From: Thermococcus sp. SY098
GTDB lineage: Archaea > Methanobacteriota_B > Thermococci > Thermococcales > Thermococcaceae
Length of the DNA: 64,000 nucleotides
Direction of reading: 5' to 3'
NCBI RefSeq assembly: GCF_035621495.1
Contig: NZ_CP141821.1
Location: forward strand, 586,760 to 650,759
The position numbers and the translations under genes are program-made. The notes below the pieces were generated by a model. It searched no databases and was not told where the DNA came from. It saw only the letters and a program-made list of their open reading frames with translations. Below are positions 6,131 to 15,146 of this stretch, in pieces (the stretch's first letter is position 1; every line of letters begins with the position of its first letter).

Positions 6131-8443
6131 ATGTACTTGCGGAGAGATTTAATCCAACCTCGTATCTACCAAGAAGTCATCTATGCAAAGTGTAAGGATA
6201 AGAATAGCCTAATTGTTCTCCCAACCGGTTTAGGAAAAACACTCATTGCAATGATGATTGCTGATTATAGACTGTCAAAATACGGTGGGAAGGTTCTAAT
6301 GCTTGCTCCCACAAAACCCCTTGCTCTTCAGCACAGAGAAAGCTTCGTTAGGCTTTTTAACCTGCACCCTGAGAAAATCAACGTTTTAACTGGTGAGCTC
6401 TCCCCAGAGCAGCGAGCCAAAATCTGGGAGAGGAGCATAATCATCACGGCAACTCCCCAGACGATTGAAAATGATCTCCTCGTTGGGAGAATAAGCTTAG
6501 AAGATGTCGTTCTGCTTGTATTTGATGAAGCCCATAGGGCTGTTGGAAACTACGCATATGTTTACATTGCCAGAGAATATATGCAACAGGCAAAACATCC
6601 CCTCATTTTGGGTCTAACCGCCTCACCAGGTAATGATGAGGAAAAAATAAGACAAGTTCTAAAGAATTTGTACATCGAGCATGTCGAAGTGAGAACTGAA
6701 AGCTCTCTAGATGTTAGACCTTATGTTCAGGGCATAAGATTTGAGTGGATTAAAGTTGAACTGCCCGGGATTTATAAAGAAGTTAGAAAGCTCCTGAGGG
6801 AAATGCTTAAAGATGCCCTAAAACCTTTGGCCGAAGCTGGCTTGGTGGATTCCTACTCTCCAGACATACCAAAGAAAGACGTCCTCAAAGCGGGGCAAAT
6901 AATCAATGCTGAAGTTGCAAAAGGCAATTATGAAGTTGGAAAACTCATGCTCTATCAAGCTAAAGCTATGAAGCTTCACCATGCCATTGAGCTTTTGGAG
7001 ACGCAGGGATTAACAGCACTGAGAGCTTATCTAAAAAGGCTCTACGAAGAGAGGCAAATGAAATCAAACAAAGAGCTCATGAGCGATCCAAGAATGAAGA
7101 AGGCAATATCACTTTTAATTCAAGCCAGAGATTTAGGATTGGATCATCCAAAAATGGACAAGCTAAAGGAGCTTATAGAAGAGCAGCTTGAGAAAAAACC
7201 CAACTCAAAAATAATTGTTTTCACGAATTATAGGGATACTGCAAAGAAAATAGTTAAAGAGTTAGTTGATATGGGGATTAAAGTTTCACGCTTCGTTGGA
7301 CAAGCAAGCAGAGAGAATGACAAGGGAATGAGCCAGAAGAAGCAGAAAGAAATCCTTGACCTCTTCTCTCAAGGAATATTCAATGTTCTGGTAGCCACAA
7401 GTGTTGGTGAAGAAGGTCTGGATGTTCCAGAAGTAGATTTGGTTGTATTCTATGAGCCGGTACCCTCAGCAATTAGAAGCATACAAAGAAGAGGAAGAAC
7501 CGGAAGGCACAAACCTGGCAGAGTTGTGATTTTAATGGCAAAAGGAACGAGGGACGAAGCATACTACTGGAGTTCAAGACACAAAGAAAAGCAGATGATT
7601 GCCGTCCTTAAGAAGGTGAGTGAGATGGTTAAAAAAGAAAGACAAGCTTCCCTTTTGGGATTTGTCAAGCCCAAAAAGGAGGAAGGAAAAGGGGAGATTA
7701 TTGCTGAAGAAGAGAAAGAACATCAGAAAGCCGAAGTTTCAAAGGAGGAGGTTTATGAGAAACTTCCAGTTAAGCCAATTTTTGTGAAAAAGCCTAAAGG
7801 AATTGTTATCTATGTTGATTCCCGTGAGCTGAAGAGTCAAGTGCCTAAGTATCTTAAGGAACTTGGCGCCCATATTGAAGTCAAAACTCTGGATGTCGGT
7901 GATTACATAGTCAGCGAGGATGTAGCCGTTGAGAGAAAGTCAGCGAATGATTTCATTCAATCTATAATTGACGGTCGTCTCTTTGACCAAGTGAAGAGAT
8001 TAACAGAGGCATATGCGAGGCCTGTGATAATCATTGAGGGGCAGCTTTATGGGATTAGGAATGTTCATCCCAATGCAATTAGAGGGGCTTTAGCTGCCGT
8101 AACCATTGACTGGGGCGTGCCAATCCTATTTTCTACTGATGCTAAGGAGACAGCACAGTTCATATACTTAATCGCAAAGAGAGAGCAGGAGGAGAGGAAA
8201 AAAGAAGTTGCTGTTAGGAGCGAGAAAAAGGCATTGACTTTAGCGGATAGGCAGAGGCTGATAGTTGAAGGCTTGCCCTATGTTTCAGCAACTTTAGCGA
8301 AGCGTTTGCTTAGGCATTTTGGAAGCGTTGAAAGGGTTTTCACAGCAAAAGAAAACGAGCTCATGGAAGTTGAAGGCATTGGAGAGAAAATAGCAAGGGA
8401 GATTAGAAAAGTAATAACAGCTCCGTACCTGGAGGAGGAGTAG
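6131..8443 (+). CDS. hef: Hef helicase/nuclease (XPF/FANCM family)
   Basis: A 770-residue Hef. The N-terminal superfamily-2 helicase has Walker A PTGLGKT (31-37), DEAH (132-135) and the QRRGRTGR motif VI. A charged linker (about 500-560) joins a C-terminal XPF-type nuclease with the VERKSANDF catalytic motif (about 599-607), and tandem helix-hairpin-helix motifs close the protein. Hef unwinds and cleaves stalled-fork and branched DNA in euryarchaea. Length and domain order are normal and both active sites look intact. It is a single gene with its own TATA box. Confidence 0.97.
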   Translation: MYLRRDLIQPRIYQEVIYAKCKDKNSLIVLPTGLGKTLIAMMIADYRLSKYGGKVLMLAPTKPLALQHRESFVRLFNLHPEKINVLTGELSPEQRAKIWERSIIITATPQTIENDLLVGRISLEDVVLLVFDEAHRAVGNYAYVYIAREYMQQAKHPLILGLTASPGNDEEKIRQVLKNLYIEHVEVRTESSLDVRPYVQGIRFEWIKVELPGIYKEVRKLLREMLKDALKPLAEAGLVDSYSPDIPKKDVLKAGQIINAEVAKGNYEVGKLMLYQAKAMKLHHAIELLETQGLTALRAYLKRLYEERQMKSNKELMSDPRMKKAISLLIQARDLGLDHPKMDKLKELIEEQLEKKPNSKIIVFTNYRDTAKKIVKELVDMGIKVSRFVGQASRENDKGMSQKKQKEILDLFSQGIFNVLVATSVGEEGLDVPEVDLVVFYEPVPSAIRSIQRRGRTGRHKPGRVVILMAKGTRDEAYYWSSRHKEKQMIAVLKKVSEMVKKERQASLLGFVKPKKEEGKGEIIAEEEKEHQKAEVSKEEVYEKLPVKPIFVKKPKGIVIYVDSRELKSQVPKYLKELGAHIEVKTLDVGDYIVSEDVAVERKSANDFIQSIIDGRLFDQVKRLTEAYARPVIIIEGQLYGIRNVHPNAIRGALAAVTIDWGVPILFSTDAKETAQFIYLIAKREQEERKKEVAVRSEKKALTLADRQRLIVEGLPYVSATLAKRLLRHFGSVERVFTAKENELMEVEGIGEKIAREIRKVITAPYLEEE

Positions 8444-8692
8444 CGTTTGATCAATAATGTCTAAGTAGCTCTAAAAGAGATAGAATTTCAGTGCATTCCT
8501 CTTAGTGTAGCGGGCTTACGATGAATTTCACCCCAAGTAGAGTTTTACTTGAGTCCGCATTTTTAGATGCACAAAGGGCGTCAGTTTTCAGAAACTCTAC
8601 CTAAAAATGGTACGAAGAAGTAAATTCAAACAAAATAAGTCCTACTGAAACTCGAATGCAATCTTAAAATATGTCACTTAGACAGTTTGAAT
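8444..8692. other. Spacer after hef with nested inverted repeats
   Basis: No coding frame is convincing here. Several short inverted repeats are nested around one centre: TAGAATTTCAG/CAGAAACTCTA (8481-8491 with 8589-8599, two mismatches), GTGCAT/ATGCAC (8491-8496 with 8567-8572), GCGG/CCGC (8510-8513 with 8555-8558) and AAGTA/TACTT (8535-8539 with 8546-8550). Nesting suggests an RNA fold but base composition is ordinary. CTTAAAATAT at 8663-8672 is a TATA-like element placed correctly for the GC-rich RNA that follows. Confidence 0.35.
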
Positions 8693-8880
8693 ATTTCCGC
8701 CAGCGCTTCGTGGGAAGCGAAGCTTCCCGACGTGTTGGGACTTTGTCCCAACATGCGAAGCAAAGGGCTGAAAATGTGCCCCGGGGGAGCGGAGGGAACT
8801 CACGGCTCGCCTTCGCGCTCATTCCCCACGGTTGCCCGGGGCATTATAAATTTCACACATTCAAACTTAAGCTTTTTTCA
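8693..8880 (+). ncRNA. GC-rich structured non-coding RNA candidate
   Basis: An island of high GC in a lower-GC genome, the classic signature of structured RNA in hyperthermophiles. Clear stems: GCTTCG/CGAAGC (8705-8710 with 8756-8761) encloses GGGAAGC-GAA-GCTTCCC (8712-8728) and TGTTGGGAC-TTT-GTCCCAACA (8733-8753), a three-way junction. A second domain is closed by the nine-pair TGCCCCGGG/CCCGGGGCA (8777-8785 with 8835-8843) and contains GAGCG/CGCTC (8787-8791 with 8816-8820). TATA-like CTTAAAATAT lies about 25 bases before the proposed start and a T-run (8873-8878) follows. I see no RNase P or SRP RNA signature. Ends are approximate. Confidence 0.6.
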
Positions 8881-8934
8881 TAACCACTGGGAATATTCAT
8901 AAGGGAGGGTAATAATCACGGTTTATGAAAAAGA

Positions 8935-8944
8935 TTATATAAGG
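8935..8944 (+). promoter_or_regulatory. TATA box of the 8975 gene
   Basis: TTATATAAGG is a good archaeal TATA element about 40 bases before ATG 8975. Expected transcription start is near 8965, leaving room for the GGTGGT ribosome site. Confidence 0.6.
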
Positions 8945-8974
8945 CTTTTCTCTTAGAATAAAGTGGTGGTATGT

Positions 8975-9214
8975 ATGAAAATCGTTGAATTAGACATCAG
9001 GTTACCATATGACAAAAGAGGGAAAGTTCTAAGCAGATTATGTGATAGGGTTAGGGGTAAAATTAAGGATATACACTTCTTCCCGCCCACAGCCTCTGGA
9101 ATAAGTGAAATAAGAATGGAAGTTGAGACTGAAAACGTTCAAAAACTTCTTCAAGACTTAAAGAGGATCATAAAAGAAGGGAAAATAAGCTTCAAAGTCT
9201 TGGCTGAGGCTTAA
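8975..9214 (+). CDS. Conserved archaeal small protein, unknown function
   Basis: A 79-residue protein (MKIVELDIRLPYDKRGKVLSRL...) with a predicted strand-helix-strand-strand-helix-strand pattern like a small ferredoxin-like or ACT-type fold. I do not recognise the family. The ATG at 8975 follows GGTGGT with 6-7 nt spacing; GTG codons at 8963 and 8966 lie inside that site. The gene has its own TATA box and ends two bases before the convergent D-aminopeptidase gene. Confidence 0.7.
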   Translation: MKIVELDIRLPYDKRGKVLSRLCDRVRGKIKDIHFFPPTASGISEIRMEVETENVQKLLQDLKRIIKEGKISFKVLAEA

Positions 9215-9216
9215 CT

Positions 9217-10059
9217 TTAACGCTGAACTATCGCTCTAATCCCTGCCGCTGCAAACACTAAGAGCTCAAAGAGCTTGTATGCCTCTTCTACATTCTTTGC
9301 TTCAAACTCCACAGTTTTTCCATCAAGTCTCTTCACAGTGGGCAAAAGCTCAGCTGCATCTGCCATCTCACTTCCCAAGAAGCGAAGCTTAGCCCTTACT
9401 GGTTTTTCTGTTTTTAGCGGTTTAGCTTCTCCACGCTTAAACTTTTCAACAGCTCTATCTACTGCTTCCCTTAACTCCTTTTCAAGCTTCGCCAAGCTTA
9501 GGCTTTTGGCTGAGTATCTTGATAGAGCGTTTTTAAACACAACGCCCTCAGCCCAGGGGGTGAAGCTTTTCACATCTTCTTCAATCAGCTTTGCGTCTCC
9601 ACCAACAAGAACAACTGGAATGCCCCATTCGCCCAAAAGGTAGCTGTTGAGCAAAAACTCACTCACTTTAACTCCGTTTATCTCGAAATAATCAACTGCC
9701 GCACCACTGTAAGTGTGATCAAAGGTTGCATAGGAGGTTCCAGCTTTTGCATGGTAACCCAAGAACATTGCTATATCACTCCCCTTAGCAAAAGCCACCA
9801 TACTTAAAGGTCTTGGAAATCCTCTCACAAGTTCAACATATTCTGGCAGTTCTTCAACTAAGAGGTTGACCATAGGACCATGACTGTCTGCTATTATAAT
9901 TTCCTCAAAACCTTTTTCATGAAGCGCTTCTGCAACAATCAACGTTGTTTTGGTTGCTATCTTTCTTGCCTCATTATATAAGGCTCCTTTAACAAAGAGA
10001 TGCTCTCTGCTGACGACAAAAGGCATGCCCTCTAAATCTATGGAGATAAAGGCTTTCAT
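9217..10059 (-). CDS. M55-family D-aminopeptidase (DppA-like)
   Basis: A 280-residue M55 metallopeptidase. The zinc-binding features of DppA are present: SIDLEGM at the N-terminus, ADSHGPM, and GYHAKAG. The family forms ring-shaped decamers that remove D-amino acids from peptides. The physiological substrate in archaea, which lack peptidoglycan, is unclear and may come from scavenged peptides. The ATG at 10059 is preceded by GGTGATGCAA; GTG and ATG codons upstream lie in the ribosome site. The gene stands alone, convergent with 8975-9214. Confidence 0.87.
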   Translation of the reverse strand: MKAFISIDLEGMPFVVSREHLFVKGALYNEARKIATKTTLIVAEALHEKGFEEIIIADSHGPMVNLLVEELPEYVELVRGFPRPLSMVAFAKGSDIAMFLGYHAKAGTSYATFDHTYSGAAVDYFEINGVKVSEFLLNSYLLGEWGIPVVLVGGDAKLIEEDVKSFTPWAEGVVFKNALSRYSAKSLSLAKLEKELREAVDRAVEKFKRGEAKPLKTEKPVRAKLRFLGSEMADAAELLPTVKRLDGKTVEFEAKNVEEAYKLFELLVFAAAGIRAIVQR

Positions 10060-10115
10060 TTGCATCACCAAGATAAATATCGAAACGGTAAAAGAAAAGT
10101 TTTGTGGTAATAAGA

Positions 10116-10877
10116 TTAGCTCTTGATCCCCTTGATTAAACTCTCAAGCCTCTTTCTTGCTTCTTCCAAAGAATCAGCCTTTTCAATAGCTGTCCCAGTA
10201 ACAATGATATCTGCTCCGCTCTGGGCAACCTCTCTGGCATCTTCATAAGTTCTTATCCCACCTCCAACGATGAGTGGGACATCAATAACGCTCTTGACAA
10301 CTCTGATCATCTCATTTGGAACATGCTTTGGTGCACCGCTTCCAGCCTCGAGGTATACTAATCTCATTCCCAAATATTGGCCAGCCAAAGCATAAGCTGC
10401 AGCTATTTTTGGCTTATGTCTGGGAATTGGTTTTGCATCTCCAACCCAGCCAACAGTTTCACCCGGCTCTATGATGAGATATGCCATGGGAATCGGCTCA
10501 ATTCCATACCTTTTTACGGTAAATGCACCTAAAGCTTGAGCACCCGTAATAAAGAATGGATTTCTCGAATTGAGAAGGCTCATGAAAAAGATTGCATCAG
10601 CGTATTTAGTAATCCCCCCATGAGAACCAGGGAAGAGTATTACGGGCAGAGAGGAGCTTTCTTTTATTGCTTTGACTACTTCATCAAGAACCTCGCCTTC
10701 AGCACCAGTTGAGCCCCCGACCATTACTGCATCTGCTCCAACTTCTTCACACATCTGAGCTATTTTTGAAGCTTCTTCTGGTGAGACATCATCCGGATCA
10801 AGCAAAACAAAGTGCAGCTTTTCTTTTTCAAGCTTTTCGTGAATGTATGATTCAACCTTTCCGAGCTTGAGCTTCAT
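10116..10877 (-). CDS. Geranylgeranylglyceryl phosphate synthase
   Basis: A 253-residue TIM-barrel prenyltransferase that joins geranylgeranyl diphosphate to sn-glycerol-1-phosphate, the first ether-bond step of archaeal membrane lipids. Family motifs are clear: HFVLLDPDD near the start, GADAVMVGGSTG, FPGSHGGI, YLEAGSGAP, and the phosphate-binding VGGGIRTYEDA and ADIIVTGTAIE near the end. It overlaps the DUF123 gene by four bases (ATGA), so the two are translationally coupled. The G1P it uses is made by the dehydrogenase at 26431-27471. Confidence 0.96.
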   Translation of the reverse strand: MKLKLGKVESYIHEKLEKEKLHFVLLDPDDVSPEEASKIAQMCEEVGADAVMVGGSTGAEGEVLDEVVKAIKESSSLPVILFPGSHGGITKYADAIFFMSLLNSRNPFFITGAQALGAFTVKRYGIEPIPMAYLIIEPGETVGWVGDAKPIPRHKPKIAAAYALAGQYLGMRLVYLEAGSGAPKHVPNEMIRVVKSVIDVPLIVGGGIRTYEDAREVAQSGADIIVTGTAIEKADSLEEARKRLESLIKGIKS

Positions 10878-11317
10878 TTCTCTCCCTCCAATTTTCTAAC
10901 TTCATTGGGACTTTTAACACTTTTCCACTTCAGCCCCAATTTTCGGAGGATACTGGTTAAGATTTTATCCGGTTCATCTTTGAAATAATAGAGATTTGAA
11001 CCTATTCTTAAATCACTTGCTCCAAATCCTTTAATGGGCTTTCCAAATTTAGAGACCTCCATTGATAGTTTTTCTTCAATTTTTGCATCACTTGGAATTA
11101 AGTAGGCTCTCAGAAGCTCGGATTCTTTAAGAAGAAAATCAACATGCCAGTGAAGATTTTTATCTTTTCTAAAGTGTCGCTCAACTCTTTTCTCAAGGGA
11201 ATTCATTGCAGAGCCTACATAAACATAATATCCTGCTTTAAGAGGGAACTCTTTTCTTTTGGTTCGTACAATTATGTCTCTTTCGACTTTAACGACTAAG
11301 AAATATGAACCTCTCAT
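10874..11317 (-). CDS. DUF123 GIY-YIG-like protein
   Basis: A 147-residue DUF123 protein: the N-terminal half has a GIY-YIG-like core (YYVYVGSAMNSLEKRVERHF) followed by HWHVDFLL and FGASDLRIGSNLYYF. The domain resembles endonuclease III-associated and UvrC-type nuclease folds, but activity has not been shown from sequence and key residues are partly changed. GGTGGTATT precedes ATG 11317. It is first in a two-gene operon with GGGP synthase, with no evident functional link. Confidence 0.85.
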   Translation of the reverse strand: MRGSYFLVVKVERDIIVRTKRKEFPLKAGYYVYVGSAMNSLEKRVERHFRKDKNLHWHVDFLLKESELLRAYLIPSDAKIEEKLSMEVSKFGKPIKGFGASDLRIGSNLYYFKDEPDKILTSILRKLGLKWKSVKSPNEVRKLEGEK

Positions 11318-11378
11318 AATACCACCTTACAAAGAAGGTTTTATAAACCAACCTCCAACCCATTATTAGGTGGAATTA

Positions 11379-11777
11379 ATGGATAAGAAAAAGAAGAAAC
11401 CTGTGGATGAATTTGCTTGGCAAGAATATGATAAGGAGGAGTTTAGAGAAAAATTCCCTGCCTTAGCTGAAGAGCTCGAAGAGAGGGAGGGCATTGTTAT
11501 CGAAGGTTATCGTGTAGACGAATTCCAAGTTCTTGAAGAGGAGGAGTTTGAAGAAGAAAAGATAGACTTTTCAGGATATAATCCTACAGTAATTGATTTC
11601 TTAAGAAGGTGCGAAACCGATGAAGAGGCTTTAGAGATTATTAACTGGCTTGAGGAAAGAGGCGAGATAACTCATGAGATGGCTAAAGACTTAAGGATTA
11701 CCCTTGTTAAGAAAGGAGTTAGGGCTTTCGGGCCAAAGAAAGAGTGGGGCTGGTACGAAAGACACGGAAAGCATTAA
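11379..11777 (+). CDS. DUF2095-type acidic protein
   Basis: A 132-residue, strongly acidic protein starting MDKKKKKPVDEFAWQEYDKEEFREKFP, which I place in DUF2095, an archaeal family without known function. The middle third is Glu-rich (EEEEFEEEK); the C-terminus is basic and aromatic (WGWYERHGKH). ATG 11379 follows TTAGGTGG by 5-6 nt; the GTG at 11370 overlaps that site. It is divergent from DUF123 and convergent with AMP phosphorylase. Confidence 0.75.
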   Translation: MDKKKKKPVDEFAWQEYDKEEFREKFPALAEELEEREGIVIEGYRVDEFQVLEEEEFEEEKIDFSGYNPTVIDFLRRCETDEEALEIINWLEERGEITHEMAKDLRITLVKKGVRAFGPKKEWGWYERHGKH

Positions 11778-11788
11778 AAAGGGGAAAG

Positions 11789-13300
11789 TTAGATATTCCC
11801 TATTCGCTGTAAGACCATACCCTCAATTCTTATTGGCTCTGTTCTTCTTGCGTAGACAATTGCCTGCTCAAGTCTTGCCTCACTTTCTGCGTAAATTTTG
11901 AACAATGGATCTCCTTCCCTTACTTTCTCTCCGACCTTAACATAAAGCTCAAGTCCAGCTCCCTTGTCCTCAGGTGCTCCAGCTGCTCTTGCAATTCCTG
12001 TTATAGCTTTGTTGTCGATAAATGTTATATATCCGCTTGTTGGTGCTGTGAATGTGTATGTTTTGTCTCCAATTGGGATTTCCTCTGGTTTAATATCTGG
12101 ATTTCCTCCCTGTTCTTCGATGATTTCCCTCATCTTCTGATATGCTTTTCCGCTCTCGAGAATTTCTCTTGCCATCTTCTTACCCATTCCAGCTGGTGCA
12201 ACACCACCCATTTCTAAGAGAATTCCAGCCAGACCCGTTGCCTTCTCAACGAGGCTTCCAGGACCTTTTCCGGTCATAAGTGTCTGCAGTGCTTCCTTAG
12301 CTTCAAGGGCTGGGCCAACTGTGTGTCCAACTGGCTGTCCACCATAGGTTATTGCAACCTCAACATACTGTCCCAATCTCTTTCCAAGCTCAATGAAGTC
12401 TCTTGCTAATGACCTTGCTTCTTCCATTGTCTCAACTTTGACTCCCTTACCGGTTGGAATGTCAATTAAAATGTACTGAGAACCCATTGCATACTTCTTT
12501 GACATAATACTCGCAAGCATTAATCCTCTTGGATCAATGCTTAGGGCTCTCTCTGCTTTAATTGTTATGTCATCAGCCGGGGCTAAGTTCAATGCTCCTC
12601 CCCACACGAGGCAAGCACCAATTTTTTCAACGATTCTCTTAATCTCATCCAGGCTAAGAGAGACATTTGTAAGCACTTCAACAACATCAGCTGTTCCTGC
12701 CGCACTTGTGATAGCTCTTGATGATGTCTTTGGAATTGTTAATCCAGCGGCGGCAACAATTGGAACAACAAGGATGTTTGTCTTGTTTCCTGGGACTCCA
12801 CCAATGCTGTGGACGTCCATAATTGGTTTTCTGTCTATGTCCAACATATCACCTGTCTCTGCCATTGCAACGGTGAGCCATGCTATTTCATCCATATCAA
12901 GTCCATTGACCTCAAGGGCAGTGACAAATGCACTGATTTCAATTTCTCTGAGCTTTCTATCAACAATATCTTTAATTATGCTCTCAATCTCAACTTTTCT
13001 CAGCTTTGCTCCATGCATCTTCTTCTTTATGTAGCGTATGCTTTCTGGAGTTCCCGCTGGGGCTATGTTGACAATTTCACCCTGAGAAAAGCTGTGCACT
13101 TGAAGAACATCCTTGCTCAGTCCAATTTCTCCTTCTTCAACCATGTTGCTTATCACAACGTCTCCATACACTGTTTTCTTGCCAGTTTCTATTTTAACCA
13201 AATCTTCTGGATGCAATTTGACTCTCTTAGCGTCCTTCTCGTTGATGACAACCACAAACCTCCCAGTATACACATCGAGAATTTTTATTTTGGCTTTCAT
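11789..13300 (-). CDS. deoA: AMP phosphorylase (archaeal DeoA)
   Basis: A 503-residue member of the thymidine/AMP phosphorylase family. Residues 1-85 are the archaeal N-terminal extension missing from bacterial thymidine phosphorylases; the family signature [19 protein letters not shown] follows in the alpha/beta domain. In Thermococcales this enzyme releases ribose-1,5-bisphosphate from nucleoside monophosphates and feeds type III RuBisCO. The partner isomerase and RuBisCO are not in this window. ATG 13300 has GGAGGGAGC immediately upstream, unlike the Met 33 bases earlier. Confidence 0.95.
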   Translation of the reverse strand: MKAKIKILDVYTGRFVVVINEKDAKRVKLHPEDLVKIETGKKTVYGDVVISNMVEEGEIGLSKDVLQVHSFSQGEIVNIAPAGTPESIRYIKKKMHGAKLRKVEIESIIKDIVDRKLREIEISAFVTALEVNGLDMDEIAWLTVAMAETGDMLDIDRKPIMDVHSIGGVPGNKTNILVVPIVAAAGLTIPKTSSRAITSAAGTADVVEVLTNVSLSLDEIKRIVEKIGACLVWGGALNLAPADDITIKAERALSIDPRGLMLASIMSKKYAMGSQYILIDIPTGKGVKVETMEEARSLARDFIELGKRLGQYVEVAITYGGQPVGHTVGPALEAKEALQTLMTGKGPGSLVEKATGLAGILLEMGGVAPAGMGKKMAREILESGKAYQKMREIIEEQGGNPDIKPEEIPIGDKTYTFTAPTSGYITFIDNKAITGIARAAGAPEDKGAGLELYVKVGEKVREGDPLFKIYAESEARLEQAIVYARRTEPIRIEGMVLQRIGNI

Positions 13301-13436
13301 GCTCCTCCCTCCAAAAGGCTGGCAATACTCCATATTGAAAAAAACACTACTTAAAGATTTTTAACTAACTTATGAAAAACTTTGAAGCTATTGAAAAGAA
13401 TAGACACAAGAATCTGTAAAGAAACAAAGACATGCT

Positions 13437-13688
13437 CTAAGCAGTAATGCTCTTTGAAAAGTTCGGCAATGCAAATTTTGAGAGATTTGATCCTGCTGAG
13501 AAGAGGGTAAATGCCCTTAGCACGTCATGTGCCACTTTTTTTAACTCTTCTGGAAGAACGGCATCCTTTCCATATGCATAATATATCACCTCATCGAGGG
13601 GGGCGCTTATAAGCCTGCCATTGAATAGATACACCTCTTTTTCTGTTATCTCTATCTGATATTCAGGATATACCAGTTTTACTTTCAT
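13437..13688 (-). CDS. Small hypothetical protein
   Basis: An 83-residue protein I do not recognise, opening MKVKLVYPEYQIEITEKEVYLFNGRLISAPLDEVIYYAYG, which suggests a short beta-rich N-terminus followed by helices. TTGGAGGTGGGGCGCT gives a strong ribosome site before ATG 13688, which supports a real gene. It stands between AMP phosphorylase and the MinD operon with AT-rich spacers on both sides. Confidence 0.65.
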   Translation of the reverse strand: MKVKLVYPEYQIEITEKEVYLFNGRLISAPLDEVIYYAYGKDAVLPEELKKVAHDVLRAFTLFSAGSNLSKFALPNFSKSITA

Positions 13689-13816
13689 AGCGCCCCACCT
13701 CCAATATATAATAACAGCAAAAGCATATTTTTAAAACTAACGCCGTAAAATTTTTAGTTACATAATTATAAAAATTTTAAAGTATCGAAAAAATAGAACT
13801 AAAATAGAGACATGGA

Positions 13817-14062
13817 CTATAGATTTTTAATTTCCTCTTCAATTGACTCTTCGAGAGTCTTTTCCCATTCGGCAATATCAAAGTCCACAAGTTCGGATTC
13901 TAAGTCCTCTTTGAGATGAAGAACTCTTCTTTTCAGTGCATTCTTTGTTTCTTCATCATAGACCACATAGTAAGGGCTCCTTCTAACTGAGAGATAAAGA
14001 AGTGCCAGTACAATATTGAGCATCAAGAGAATAACAATGATCCCGTAAATTATTACGTTCAT
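13817..14062 (-). CDS. Single-span membrane protein coupled to MinD
   Basis: An 81-residue protein with one N-terminal membrane segment (residues 2-25, [20 protein letters not shown]) and an acidic, helical cytoplasmic tail ([15 protein letters not shown]). The family is unknown to me. It begins within the stop codon of the MinD-like ATPase (ATGA overlap at 14059-14062), so the two are coupled. A role as membrane partner of that ATPase is an inference from this arrangement. Confidence 0.7.
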   Translation of the reverse strand: MNVIIYGIIVILLMLNIVLALLYLSVRRSPYYVVYDEETKNALKRRVLHLKEDLESELVDFDIAEWEKTLEESIEEEIKNL

Positions 14063-14841
14063 CTTCTCTTCCCCCCAAAGAGTGCTCTAAACACCCTTTT
14101 AATGGGGCTTTCGGGTTCAGGTGGCTGCCATCTTATTCCAGCGAGTTTTGCTGCCAACTGTTTAATGGCTATAGCTGCTGGTGAGGTGGGATTTTTAACA
14201 ACTAATGGAACTCCATATGCCGATGCCCTCTTAACTTCTGGATCTTCCGGTATTATTGCCAGGACCGGTACTTCAAGAATTGCTTCTATTTCTTCCTTCG
14301 TGAGCTCAGTTTTTTCGTTGGTAACTCTATTGAGAACAGCTCCAAGTGGAAGTGTTCCAAGCTTCTCGGCAACAAGTTTTGTTTTGAGTGAATCGGTAAT
14401 AGCAGAGATTTCAGGATTTGTAACGACTATCAATTCCTTACCAATAAGCAAAGCTGTAACTGACGTAATCTCCAATCCGGCTGGTGCATCAATGAGAATA
14501 AAATCTCCCATTTGAGATATCTCTCTAATTAATTCCCTTAGCCTTTCGGGCTTTGCTTTTTTAATTTTTTCCAGACTTAATCCTCCTGGGATGACCTTAA
14601 CTCCTGCAGGTCCTTCGTATATTGCATCTCTAAGATCGGCTTCTCTTGCCAGAACATCATGCAACGTTACTGGAATGTCTTCCATTCCAAGAATAAGGCT
14701 CAGATTTGCCATTGTAATATCTGCATCTATCACTATAACCTCCTTTCCAAATTGTGCCAAAGCAACACCCAAGTTCGCAACCACTGTTGTTTTACCTGTT
14801 CCTCCTTTACCAGAAGCAAATACAATTGATCTTCCTTCCAC
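14059..14841 (-). CDS. MinD/ParA-type ATPase with C-terminal membrane-targeting helix
   Basis: A 260-residue MinD-type ATPase with the deviant Walker [10 protein letters not shown] near residue 10, [13 protein letters not shown] and DAPAGLEI switch motifs. The C-terminus ([16 protein letters not shown]) is a basic amphipathic helix like the MinD membrane-targeting sequence. GTG 14841 is chosen because GGGGGTG lies 5 nt upstream and it removes an implausible TTG-started extension. A TATA-like GCATATAAGT is about 45 bases upstream. Archaeal MinD proteins position other machinery rather than necessarily the division site. Confidence 0.88.
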   Translation of the reverse strand: MEGRSIVFASGKGGTGKTTVVANLGVALAQFGKEVIVIDADITMANLSLILGMEDIPVTLHDVLAREADLRDAIYEGPAGVKVIPGGLSLEKIKKAKPERLRELIREISQMGDFILIDAPAGLEITSVTALLIGKELIVVTNPEISAITDSLKTKLVAEKLGTLPLGAVLNRVTNEKTELTKEEIEAILEVPVLAIIPEDPEVKRASAYGVPLVVKNPTSPAAIAIKQLAAKLAGIRWQPPEPESPIKRVFRALFGGKRR

Positions 14842-15146
14842 GGTTACACCCCCAATCTTTGCCGTTGATATCAAAACCCTTCCTACTTATATGCGCCATG
14901 TCATTAAATAGCTTTCCCTTTATTGTGGATGTTACAATGGAAACCCTTGGACTTTTTCTCAGAGAAATATGATGAGGCAGTGTACTGAGGCAATTTCTGC
15001 TGCTTCTGAGCTACATTACCCTTTCGCACCTCATATATATTAAGATAACGGTTGAAAAAACCTAATCCCAGAAAGGAGTTGTGAATTAATACGAAAAATA
15101 TCAAAAGAGAAACAAGAGAAAGACACTAAGACACTACATGATACAG
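14842..15146. other. 305-base spacer, MinD promoter
   Basis: No gene is supported here. On the minus strand CATATAAGT (about 14884-14892) is a TATA-like element for the MinD gene, and another TATA-like run (TTAATATATATG, about 15035-15046) lies further upstream. A weak box C/D-like pattern on the plus strand is discussed under rejected items. Confidence 0.45.

Noticed and set aside
8510-8558. Box C-like ACGATGA near 8519 in the hef downstream spacer
   Set aside because: No CTGA at the right distance; only a TTGA, and the flanking GCGG/CCGC stem is too far from the boxes.
8671-8902. Two overlapping plus-strand frames of about 70 codons in the GC-rich island
   Set aside because: They run through perfect RNA stems, lack ribosome sites and have compositions unlike local proteins; the region is better explained as structured RNA.
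12537-13364. Long plus-strand frames opposite AMP phosphorylase
   Set aside because: Antisense shadows of a clearly conserved enzyme; no ribosome sites or recognisable domains.
14969-15009. Possible box C/D sRNA (ATGATGA at 14969, CTGA at 14985 and 15006)
   Set aside because: Only 9 nt separate box C from the first CTGA, no C' box can be found in the following 17 nt, and no terminal stem forms. The nearby TATA-like elements are on the other strand.
14904-15104. 66-codon minus-strand frame upstream of MinD
   Set aside because: No ribosome site, biased composition, and it covers the MinD promoter region.
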